Assembly: GCF_002149965.1 (NCBI RefSeq)
Contig: NZ_MSQB01000004.1
Span: 62,001 to 126,000, forward strand
Direction of reading: 5' to 3'
From: Novosphingobium panipatense
Lineage (GTDB): Bacteria > Pseudomonadota > Alphaproteobacteria > Sphingomonadales > Sphingomonadaceae
DNA length: 64,000 nucleotides
The notes beneath the pieces are model-generated. The model had not been told where the DNA came from, did not search any database, and saw only the letters and a program-made list of their open reading frames with translations. The stretch's first letter is position 1; each line of letters begins with the position of its first letter. The position numbers were made by a program, and so were the translations under genes. Below, piece by piece: positions 24,482 to 32,846 of the stretch.

Positions 24482-26595
24482 AGATCAGCTTCAAGCGGTT
24501 CTTCCCGCAACGCCACGTCAGCGCCGGTACGCTTCGCAACAGCTTCGACCGGCGCAGTATCGTCGTCGGGTCTATTCAGGGCGGAGTCGGCGTGCTTCTC
24601 GCTGCCCGTCTAGGCTATCTCTCGATCGCCCAGAACGCGAAGTACGAGCTTCAGGCCGAAAGCAACCGCGTCAATCTCTCGCTGATTCCGCCCCGTCGCG
24701 GCTGGATCATGGACCGCAACGGCACGCCGCTCGCTTCGAACCGGGCGGATTTCCGCGTCGATCTCATTCCCGAGCGCGTTCAGGATCCCGCCCATACGAT
24801 CCAGACGCTGGGCAAGCTGCTCAGCCTCTCCCCGATCGCAATGCAGGACCTGGAGGACAAGCTGGAGCGCGCGCGGCGCTTCGCCCCTGTGGAAGTGGCC
24901 AGCGGTCTCGACTGGGATACTTTCGCCGCCGTCAGCGTGCGTCTGCCGGATCTGCCCGGCGTGGTCACGCAGCGCGGCTTCTCGCGCTTCTATCCGCTCG
25001 GTCCCTCGGTGGGCCACCTGATCGGCTATGTCGGCCCGGCCTCGGCCGAGGAATACGAGAAGGACCGTGACCCCGTCCTGATCACGCCCGGCTACAAGGT
25101 CGGCAAGGACGCGCTGGAAAAGTTCTACGAGAAGGACCTGCGCGGAAAACCCGGCGCCCGGCGCGTCGAAGTGACCGCCTCGGGCCGCATCGTGCGCGAC
25201 CTCGACACGCGCGAGGACGTTCCCGGCAAGACTCTCAAGCTCACCATCGACGCGGGCATCCAGGAATATGCCTCGCGGCGTATCGGCCCCGAATCGGCAG
25301 CCGTCGTGGTGATGGACTGCCAGACGGGCGACATCCTGGCGATGTGCTCGATGCCCAGCTTCGATCCGAACAGCTTCTCGGACGGCATCGGCCGTCTCGA
25401 ATGGAAGATGCTGTCGGACGACGACCACGTGCCCCTGCGCAACAAGGTCCTGCGCGGGCTCTATCCGCCCGGATCGACCGTGAAGCCGATGGTCGCGCTG
25501 TCCTTCATGGAAGCGGGTCTGGACCCCAACGAATCGGTATTCTGCGGCGGCGGCCTGCGGGTCGGCAACCGCGTGTTCCACTGCTGGAACCGGCGCGGCC
25601 ATGGCTCGGTCAACATGGCCAAGGGCATCTACCAGAGCTGCGACGTCTACTTCTACCACTTCGCCCAGCGCATCGGCATGGATCCGATCGCGGCCATGGC
25701 CGGACGTCTGGGCCTGGGCAAGGACTTCCCGCTGCCGGTTTCCGGTCAGTCCTACGGAACCGTGCCCAACCCGGCCTGGAAGCTGAAGAAGTACGGCAAG
25801 GAATGGCAGACTTTCGACACGGTCAACGCCACGATCGGTCAGGGCTACTTCCTGGTAAACCCGCTGCAACAGGCAGTTCAAGTTTCACGTATCGCCAGTG
25901 GCCGTATCATCATGCCGCGTCTGGTACATGGCCATGAGCATGAAGTTGCGCCTTCGCTGGGCATCCCTTCAGATCACCTTGCCTACATCCATCAAGCGAT
26001 GTCCGATGTGGCCAACGGACCAGGATCCGCGAGACACGCTGCTCTGCCATTCCCCGACATCAAGCTCGCTGGAAAGACCGGGACTGCGCAAGTCGTCGGC
26101 CTCAACATCGGCAGCGGCAAGGGCGGCTTATGGAAGCACCGCGACCATGGGCATTTCATCTGTTTCGCTCCGTTCGATAACCCGCGCTACGCATGCGCGG
26201 TTGTCTGTGAACACGGCGGCGGTTCTCCATCAGCCTATCCCATCGCCCGCGACGTGCTCACCTACATCTTCGACAAGCAGAAGGGCATGGATGTCCTCAC
26301 CGAGCTTGAGAAGAAGTGGGGCGGCACGCCCAAGGAGCGTCTCGACGCCCGTTATCGCACCTATTCAGCGCAATATGGCGTAGGCGCGCCCGCCGTCTCG
26401 GCCGAGGAAGAGAATCGCAAGCTGCAAGGCGCCGATACGCCGCAGGACCCGAGCCAGCCCATCGTCCGCGATGCCGCCTCGCCCGCGCCAGAGCCCGATC
26501 CGGCCGACCAGCCCCCTGCCGCCGCAGCGACGCCCTCTCCTTCTCCCACGCCGACCGCGCCTGCGCCGGGCAATACCGGAGGGAACACGCCATGA
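24478..26595 (+). CDS. mrdA: penicillin-binding protein 2 (peptidoglycan transpeptidase)
   Basis: PBP2 cross-links peptidoglycan during elongation with RodA. The protein has 705 residues and one N-terminal membrane segment. The class B dimerisation region follows (IPPRRGWIMDRNGTPLASN). The transpeptidase domain has the catalytic serine in PGSTVKPM, SCD as the second motif and KTGTAQ as the third. A Pro/Ala/Thr-rich tail of about 60 residues is longer than in E. coli PBP2. Codon use from about 25860 to 26240 is richer in A/T at third positions than on either side. Starts and stops overlap with both neighbours. Confidence 0.95.
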   Translation: MKISFKRFFPQRHVSAGTLRNSFDRRSIVVGSIQGGVGVLLAARLGYLSIAQNAKYELQAESNRVNLSLIPPRRGWIMDRNGTPLASNRADFRVDLIPERVQDPAHTIQTLGKLLSLSPIAMQDLEDKLERARRFAPVEVASGLDWDTFAAVSVRLPDLPGVVTQRGFSRFYPLGPSVGHLIGYVGPASAEEYEKDRDPVLITPGYKVGKDALEKFYEKDLRGKPGARRVEVTASGRIVRDLDTREDVPGKTLKLTIDAGIQEYASRRIGPESAAVVVMDCQTGDILAMCSMPSFDPNSFSDGIGRLEWKMLSDDDHVPLRNKVLRGLYPPGSTVKPMVALSFMEAGLDPNESVFCGGGLRVGNRVFHCWNRRGHGSVNMAKGIYQSCDVYFYHFAQRIGMDPIAAMAGRLGLGKDFPLPVSGQSYGTVPNPAWKLKKYGKEWQTFDTVNATIGQGYFLVNPLQQAVQVSRIASGRIIMPRLVHGHEHEVAPSLGIPSDHLAYIHQAMSDVANGPGSARHAALPFPDIKLAGKTGTAQVVGLNIGSGKGGLWKHRDHGHFICFAPFDNPRYACAVVCEHGGGSPSAYPIARDVLTYIFDKQKGMDVLTELEKKWGGTPKERLDARYRTYSAQYGVGAPAVSAEEENRKLQGADTPQDPSQPIVRDAASPAPEPDPADQPPAAAATPSPSPTPTAPAPGNTGGNTP

Positions 26596-27707
26596 TCAGC
26601 CGGTCCATCGTTCCCGATGCCATCGCCCGCCAGCCCTGGCACATGCTGATACCGCTAATGAGCCTCGTCAGCCTGGGCGCGGCAGTGCTCTATTCGGCCG
26701 CAGGGGGCAACCTCCAGCCCTACGCGCTCAGCCATGTGATGCGCTTCCTGATCTTCCTGTGCATGGCTATCGTCATTTCCCGGTTCAGCCGCGATTTCTT
26801 CCGCATGGCCGCTTATCCGGTCTACGGCGCCATCGTCGTTCTCCTGGTGCTGGTGGAAGCCATCGGCGCCGTGGGCGGCGGCAGCCAGCGCTGGCTCAAC
26901 CTCGGATTCATGACGCTGCAACCGTCCGAGCTTATGAAGCCTGCCATCGTCCTCGTGCTGGCCCGCTTCTATGAGACCCTGCCCCATGCCATGACCGCCA
27001 GTTGGCGCGGACTGGTGCCTGCCGGGGTACTGATCGGCATTCCCGCACTTTTCGTCATGATCCAGCCCGACCTCGGCACGGCTCTGGCAATCTGCTTCGG
27101 CGGAGCGGTGACCATGTTCCTGGCGGGCCTGCCGCTGTCATGGTTCATCGGCGCCGGGGCGACCGCCGCTGTCGTGGCGCCGATCGCCTTCTTCACCCTG
27201 CTCCATGACTATCAGCGCAACCGCGTCCTCGTGTTCCTCGATCCCGAAAGCGATCCGCTGGGAACCGGCTATCACATCACCCAGTCGAAAATCGCGATCG
27301 GTTCGGGTGGTTTCCTTGGCAAGGGATTCGGCAACGGTTCGCAGAGCCACCTGCAATATCTTCCCGAATCGCATACGGACTTCGTGTTCGCGACGATGGC
27401 CGAGGAATGGGGCATGCTGGGCGGCCTGTTCGTGCTGTTCGTCTTCGCGATCGTCCTGTCCTGGGGGCTGCGCGTGGCACGGCGCGCACCGGATCGCTTC
27501 TCCAGCCTGCTCGCCGCCGGCATGAGCGCGACGATCTTCTTCTACGTCGCGATCAACCTGATGATGGTCATGGGCCTCGCCCCGGTCGTCGGCATTCCCC
27601 TGCCCTTCATGAGCCACGGCGGCACCTCGATGCTGACCAACATGATCTGCGTGGGGACCCTGATGGCGGTAAACCGTTGGAATCGCCGTCCGGGATCGAT
27701 CTCGTAA
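26592..27707 (+). CDS. rodA: peptidoglycan glycosyltransferase RodA
   Basis: RodA is the SEDS-family glycan polymerase of the elongasome. The 371-residue protein has about ten membrane segments. SEDS signatures seen are RWLNLGFMTLQPSELMKPA, QPDLGTAL, FGNGSQSHLQYLPESHTDFVFA and LPFMSHGGTSMLTN. The ATG overlaps the mrdA stop (ATGA), so the pair is translationally coupled. It ends the mre-mrd operon. Confidence 0.95.
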   Translation: MISRSIVPDAIARQPWHMLIPLMSLVSLGAAVLYSAAGGNLQPYALSHVMRFLIFLCMAIVISRFSRDFFRMAAYPVYGAIVVLLVLVEAIGAVGGGSQRWLNLGFMTLQPSELMKPAIVLVLARFYETLPHAMTASWRGLVPAGVLIGIPALFVMIQPDLGTALAICFGGAVTMFLAGLPLSWFIGAGATAAVVAPIAFFTLLHDYQRNRVLVFLDPESDPLGTGYHITQSKIAIGSGGFLGKGFGNGSQSHLQYLPESHTDFVFATMAEEWGMLGGLFVLFVFAIVLSWGLRVARRAPDRFSSLLAAGMSATIFFYVAINLMMVMGLAPVVGIPLPFMSHGGTSMLTNMICVGTLMAVNRWNRRPGSIS

Positions 27708-27820
27708 AATAATCGAAATTTCCTCTTCCCATCCTGAAAACAGCCGCTATAGGGGCCTCTCCGCCGCCGGGGAGGTCCACCAAAGACTTTCCGAAACGGC
27801 AGCCCAGGTCAGGGCAGTGT

Positions 27821-27896
<76 letters not shown>

Positions 27897-27972
27897 CCTT
27901 CCCCTTTGAAACATGATATGCCCTGCTAGGCGTCCTGCGTCGCAGGCGGCTATCCTGCCATGCCGGGACCTC

Positions 27973-28320
27973 CTATCCCGGACCTCCGATGCCGGGCATC
28001 GCGCGCCGCATGACGGGAATGCCGTAAAGGCTCGCGATTCCGTCGATCTGCTCCTTGCCCAGCGGGGTGAGGAATTCCAGGCCGACGCGGTCTTCCTGGC
28101 TCCAGCGCACTTCCGCCTCGATCGCCTTCAGGTTCGCAATGCGCAGTGCCACGCGCTGATTCGGCTCGAAATTCTCTGTGCTGCCGACGATGCAGCAGCC
28201 GCCCTGGGAAATGTCGGAAAGCTCCACGCCGAAGACATGCCAGCTCGACTTCCGGCAGCGCGCCTCCAGCAGCACGACATGGCGCGGATTGATCCTGCCG
28301 CAATCGTCTCGCACCTGCAC
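27973..28320 (-). CDS. PilZ domain protein (second copy)
   Basis: This 115-residue single-domain PilZ protein is likely to bind c-di-GMP. Motifs are RINPR near residues 9-13 and SDISQGGCCIVG near 35-46, matching RxxxR and DxSxxG; the tail VRWSQEDRVGLEF is also typical. GAAAGGGG lies upstream of the ATG at 28320. Homology to the PilZ protein at 179-517 is only at motif level. The partner process is unknown. Confidence 0.8.
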   Translation of the reverse strand: MQVRDDCGRINPRHVVLLEARCRKSSWHVFGVELSDISQGGCCIVGSTENFEPNQRVALRIANLKAIEAEVRWSQEDRVGLEFLTPLGKEQIDGIASLYGIPVMRRAMPGIGGPG

Positions 28321-28398
28321 TGCCTGCCCCTTTCGCCTGTAGAGGCGCAGAGGCCTAGCAGAGAGTGGTAAACCCGAGGTTGCCCTCCGACGCGAAAT

Positions 28399-28587
28399 TC
28401 ACGGCGAGGCATTCTCCGCAGGAGGAGTGCCCGTACCGGAGATCTGCGCATCTATCGCCTTGGCGCGCTGCTCGATCTTCTCGCTGGCCGCATCGTAGCG
28501 CTCTTCGAAGCTCGGCTCCTTGTGGCAGGCGGACAATGCCGCCGCGCCTGCCAACACGAAGAAAGCCCGCCTCATCACCCGAAGCAT
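28399..28587 (-). CDS. small hypothetical lipoprotein downstream of tamB
   Basis: The 62-residue protein has a lipobox LSAC followed by a short charged helix (FEERYDAASEKIEQRAKAIDAQI) and a Pro-rich end. The ATG at 28587 overlaps the tamB stop by one base; an alternative ATG lies at 28575. It forms the third gene of the tamA-tamB unit. I recognise no family. It may be an outer-membrane helper of the TAM system or simply a small lipoprotein. Confidence 0.65.
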   Translation of the reverse strand: MLRVMRRAFFVLAGAAALSACHKEPSFEERYDAASEKIEQRAKAIDAQISGTGTPPAENASP

Positions 28588-31500
28588 CAGTAGTCCTTCT
28601 TGATCCGCACGTTCAGGCTGTTGACGCCCGAGCCGCCCGCCTGGCTGAGAACGGAAAGCCACTTGGTCACGCTCACTTCGAGCTGCGTCGCGGTGAAGCC
28701 GCGCGCGTCGGTGATGAGTTCGACGTAGATGTCGTCCGTCAGGTACTGGCCCGCCGCAAGCGCCGTGCCGCGTCCGCTCGCCTCGTCGGGACTGAGGATG
28801 CGCAGGCGATCAATGCCCGCCGCTGAGCGCAGCTTGCCGAGCGGGTTGATGCCGCCGCCCGTCGCACGCAGCGAATTGAGCGAGGTCGCCAGCTGAACCG
28901 CCTGGATCGCCGACAAGTTCTCGATCGAACTGCCGAAGAGGATGCGTGAGAGCACTTCATCCTGCGGCAGGCTCGGATCCGAACTGAACTCGATCTGCGG
29001 GTTGTAGGCACGGCCGGTGACGGCAACGGTCACATCCACGTCGTCGATCGTCTCGGTCGCGGTGATGGCCACGGTCGGATCGATGGTCTGGCCGCCGTTG
29101 AAGGAGATCAGGCCGTCCGACAGCTCGAACGATCGTCCGGCAAAGCCCAGGGTGCCGCGCACCAGCTTGACCTCACCGGCCATGCTGGGCGCCGAACTCG
29201 TTCCGCTGAGGCGGAAATCGGCACTCCATTCCGATTCGAGGCCCATGCCCGAGACATAGAGCTTTTCGGGCGCCCGCAAGTGAAGGTCCAGCCTCACCGA
29301 CGAGAAGGCGCTGGTGATCTGCGTTGCCGGTTCGTCGCCGGTCACGCGGGTCGGGCCGGAGCGCGGCTTGAAGCGCACCCCGGTAAGCTGGGGCACGTCC
29401 ACGGCGCCCTGCCGGACGATCTCGTAGCGGGTTTCCGGCAGGCGCAGGTTCCCGGAAAGAAGCGGCGTCTCACCGGCCTTCTTGCTGAGATTGAGCGTTC
29501 CCGTCGCGCTGGCGGAGAGCGAGTTGCTGCGCGCCAGTCGGGCATTGTCGAGCTTGACGTTGAGGTCCATCGGATAGCCGGCATCGGCGGCCAGGCTGAG
29601 CCGTCCATTCGCGCTGACCGTGCCGCTTCCGGCATTGGCATTGAGCGATGTAAGCTCGAACGAGTTGCCGCTGAACTTGCCGTCGAGCGTCATGTTGCTG
29701 AGGCGGGTGCCATAGGCCTGATACTCGTAAGTCAGGTCCTTGCCCTTCACCAGGCCGGTGATGCACGGGTCCGAAAGACGGCAGGAGAAGTCCGCAGCAA
29801 GACCGACCGAACCGGTGAGCGTCTGCCCCGGCTGTCCTGCGAAGGAAAACAGCGTGTCAGCCGGGCCGTTGTAGCGGATCCCACCGCCCAGCGGCGCCTG
29901 CATGAGGCGGGTCATCCACGCGCCCTCGCCCGGCGGCAGGGGACGCAGGCTGGCGACCAGCCTGCCGATCACGCTGCCCTGCTTGCGGAACACGGCACGT
30001 GCTTCGCCCCCATCGGGAAGCAGCTTGCCGACGAAGTTGATATCGACCGGCTGGCTTACCGTGCTGGAACTGGTGCGGGTGAAGTTCACAAGGCTCATGC
30101 GGGCATCGGCGCGCGGGAAAGCGGCCGCGTCCGTCTGTTCGAAGTCGAAGCTGCCGCTCGCCTTTCCGCCCAGGCCGTAGCCCGACACGAAAGCATTCAC
30201 GAGCGCGACGTCCACATTCTCGAGCCGGCTCTGGATCTTCATCCCGGCGCCGTAGCTTCCGGCGATCTTGGCCGTGCCGGATCCGAAAGTGATGGTGGTC
30301 GGCAGAAGCTCGTAACCGCCTTCCTTTGGCACGATCCGCGCAGGTGACTGCGTCTTGAGCGAAAGCCCGCGAACGCGGCCCTGCAAGGCGACCCGCCAGA
30401 CTTCCGGCGTGAGATCGGCATTGAGGCCTACGCGGAACGGCACGCCGCTGACGCCTTCGATCAGGCCCTTGGCCTTGCCCCGGCCATCGCGATAATCCAC
30501 CAGCACGCGCGCTGCCGCGATATCCACTGCCCCGAAGGACGTTCCCGCCAGCTGGGCGTCGGCAACCACGCTGGGCTTGTCGTAGAGCACCGCGCGGCCG
30601 TCGATGATGGCCGAGCCGATCGTCAGCTTGGCCGGACCGGGGAACACCGCGTCCTTGCCTCGCAAGTTGAAGTCCACGGCCTGGTACTTGCCCTCGGCAT
30701 CGAGCCGCAGCGCACCACCGATGCCATTGCCGTTGGCGGTCAGTTGCCCGGCGAACGGCCCCGCCTTGGTCTGGACCAGACGACCCGCGAAATCGACGCC
30801 CGAGAGATTGGCGCTGTTGATGTCCACCGACATCTGATTGCCCAGCCCCAGCGACACGTCGGCCTTGAGCGGGCCGTAGTCGGTGTCGCTGGTCAGGTCG
30901 AAGCGGTAGCCGCCCCTTATCCCGGTGATCCGCGCGTCAAGGTTCGCAAGGCCGATCCCGAAGCCGGGACGCTCGGCGGTGACATGGGCGTCGGGATTAG
31001 CGATCGTGCCGGTCACGCGCACGCCGATGGCGCCGTAGCGATTGGAACTTCCGCGTGCTGCAAGGGAGATGCGGCCATTGGGAGACCAACTCCCCTGCCC
31101 GCCGCTGACCTTGAGGTCGGGCGCGTTCAGTTGCAGCGAGGAGAACCGCACGCCCCCGTCGGAACCATAGCGGACCCGCGACGACGCCGCGAAATTGCCG
31201 CCCAGGTAAGTCTGGAGGCTCTCGTTGAGCAGCCTGGTGGAGCGCGCGCGCACCGTACCTTCCAGGGCGAAGCCATTACCTTCGCTCTTCAGGTCCATAT
31301 TGGTGCGAATATTGAAGATGCCGACGCTATCGAGCCGGTAATTGTCGATCTTGCCATCGACAGCGCCGGTATAAAGTCCCTTGCTCAGATCGGCGACAAG
31401 GATCAGCCCGGCATCGATGCGATCCGAACGCAGCCGCATATTGTCGGAAAGAATGCGGGTTCCATCAATGGCCAGGTCGCCGTCCAGACGGACATTGTCC

Positions 31501-32846
31501 AGCCGCCCGCCTGCGACCGTGTCTAGGCCGGTGATGCGCTGGACGCGTGCGCTGACCGGGATCAGGATCTTGTCCGCATCGACCCGCGCCGCGCCGCTGG
31601 CGCTCAGGCGTTCCAGCCCCATGTCGTTCATCACCACGCGCGCGGCATTGATCCGATAGGCGACCTTCGGCGTCGTGAAGGCGCCGTCGAGGGCAAGGGA
31701 AGCGGTCAGGCCGGAACCGCTGAGGTTCGGCGCGATGGCGGCGGGCTTCAGCAATGCGAAGTCGAGCTTGAAATCCTCGAAGCTGTTGGCCGAAAGATCG
31801 ACGATGCCGTCCGGGGTGAGCGTGAAGGCATCGCTCCAGATCCGTCCGGTCACCTGCGCACGCCGCTTGTCGAGCGCCGCCTTGATGTCGAGGTTGGTGA
31901 TCGGCCCCAGCAGGCTCGCCGTGGGTCCGGTCATGAGGCGCGCCACCTGGGTGGGGCCCTTGATCATGAAAGTTCCGTCGCGCGCGGCAAGATCCAGCTT
32001 GGCCAGTTCGCCGCCGCCAAGGCTGGCGTCCAGCTTGCCGTTCCATGCCTTCCAGTCGCCCTTGCCGCCCAGCTTGAGCTTGAGCGGCTGCTTGAGCCCG
32101 CCAAGCGCGGCGATCACGCCGCCGGTCGGCGCGTCGAGATCGACATCGATGGCGAGGCGATTTCGGGAAGGCACGGCATCGAGCAGGAGGTTGAAGCGAT
32201 CTCCGCCTTCCTTGCCCTCGATAGCGATCGTACCGCCCTTTGCGGCGACTTGCGCGCGGCCGTCGGAGATGTGCGCGCTACCGTCTATCGTGACGATGCG
32301 GCGATTGCCGGAAACGGGCGGCTCGGAGATGAAACGGTCGATCCGCAGTTCGCCCACGTCGATGTCGATATCCGGCAGGAGCGGTGCATCGCTGGGCGGT
32401 GTCGGCTTGAACTTCGGCACCCGGCGCAGGATCATCCGCTGGGCGGTGGCGCTGCGCACATCGACATGGTTGCTGAGATAGGCGAAGGGCCGCCAATCGA
32501 CGTCGATTTCCGGCGAGAACAGGAACTCACCCTGAGGATCGCTGACCGAGAGGTCGCGAAGGGTCATCTTGTTGTACAGCGAGCCTTCGATGCGGCCCAC
32601 CTTGATCCGCATGCCGTTCTCGAACTGCAATCCGGCGATCTGTTCGGCCACGAAGCGGTGGCCCGGCCCGGTATCGATACCGAAGATCACCGCGGCAACC
32701 AAGATGACGGCGCCGAGCACGAGGCCCACCACCGTCTTGAGCGCACGTATGCGGGCACGCCGCCAGAGCGAGGGTTTTGACTTTTGCGCGCCGGTTTCGG
32801 CGGTTTCAGGCTCGTCGGCCGGGATCATGGTGTCATCGTCCGACAT
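28587..32846 (-). CDS. tamB: translocation and assembly module protein TamB
   Basis: TamB spans the periplasm as a long hydrophobic-grooved beta structure and works with TamA in outer-membrane biogenesis and lipid transport. The protein has 1419 residues. One membrane anchor lies at about 35-56, followed by AsmA-like N-terminal repeats. The C-terminal DUF490 domain (ILFGSSIENLSAIQAVQLATSL, and the ending LNVRIKKDY) is typical. The ATG overlaps the tamA stop (ATGA). Size and order are normal. Confidence 0.94.
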   Translation of the reverse strand: MSDDDTMIPADEPETAETGAQKSKPSLWRRARIRALKTVVGLVLGAVILVAAVIFGIDTGPGHRFVAEQIAGLQFENGMRIKVGRIEGSLYNKMTLRDLSVSDPQGEFLFSPEIDVDWRPFAYLSNHVDVRSATAQRMILRRVPKFKPTPPSDAPLLPDIDIDVGELRIDRFISEPPVSGNRRIVTIDGSAHISDGRAQVAAKGGTIAIEGKEGGDRFNLLLDAVPSRNRLAIDVDLDAPTGGVIAALGGLKQPLKLKLGGKGDWKAWNGKLDASLGGGELAKLDLAARDGTFMIKGPTQVARLMTGPTASLLGPITNLDIKAALDKRRAQVTGRIWSDAFTLTPDGIVDLSANSFEDFKLDFALLKPAAIAPNLSGSGLTASLALDGAFTTPKVAYRINAARVVMNDMGLERLSASGAARVDADKILIPVSARVQRITGLDTVAGGRLDNVRLDGDLAIDGTRILSDNMRLRSDRIDAGLILVADLSKGLYTGAVDGKIDNYRLDSVGIFNIRTNMDLKSEGNGFALEGTVRARSTRLLNESLQTYLGGNFAASSRVRYGSDGGVRFSSLQLNAPDLKVSGGQGSWSPNGRISLAARGSSNRYGAIGVRVTGTIANPDAHVTAERPGFGIGLANLDARITGIRGGYRFDLTSDTDYGPLKADVSLGLGNQMSVDINSANLSGVDFAGRLVQTKAGPFAGQLTANGNGIGGALRLDAEGKYQAVDFNLRGKDAVFPGPAKLTIGSAIIDGRAVLYDKPSVVADAQLAGTSFGAVDIAAARVLVDYRDGRGKAKGLIEGVSGVPFRVGLNADLTPEVWRVALQGRVRGLSLKTQSPARIVPKEGGYELLPTTITFGSGTAKIAGSYGAGMKIQSRLENVDVALVNAFVSGYGLGGKASGSFDFEQTDAAAFPRADARMSLVNFTRTSSSTVSQPVDINFVGKLLPDGGEARAVFRKQGSVIGRLVASLRPLPPGEGAWMTRLMQAPLGGGIRYNGPADTLFSFAGQPGQTLTGSVGLAADFSCRLSDPCITGLVKGKDLTYEYQAYGTRLSNMTLDGKFSGNSFELTSLNANAGSGTVSANGRLSLAADAGYPMDLNVKLDNARLARSNSLSASATGTLNLSKKAGETPLLSGNLRLPETRYEIVRQGAVDVPQLTGVRFKPRSGPTRVTGDEPATQITSAFSSVRLDLHLRAPEKLYVSGMGLESEWSADFRLSGTSSAPSMAGEVKLVRGTLGFAGRSFELSDGLISFNGGQTIDPTVAITATETIDDVDVTVAVTGRAYNPQIEFSSDPSLPQDEVLSRILFGSSIENLSAIQAVQLATSLNSLRATGGGINPLGKLRSAAGIDRLRILSPDEASGRGTALAAGQYLTDDIYVELITDARGFTATQLEVSVTKWLSVLSQAGGSGVNSLNVRIKKDY

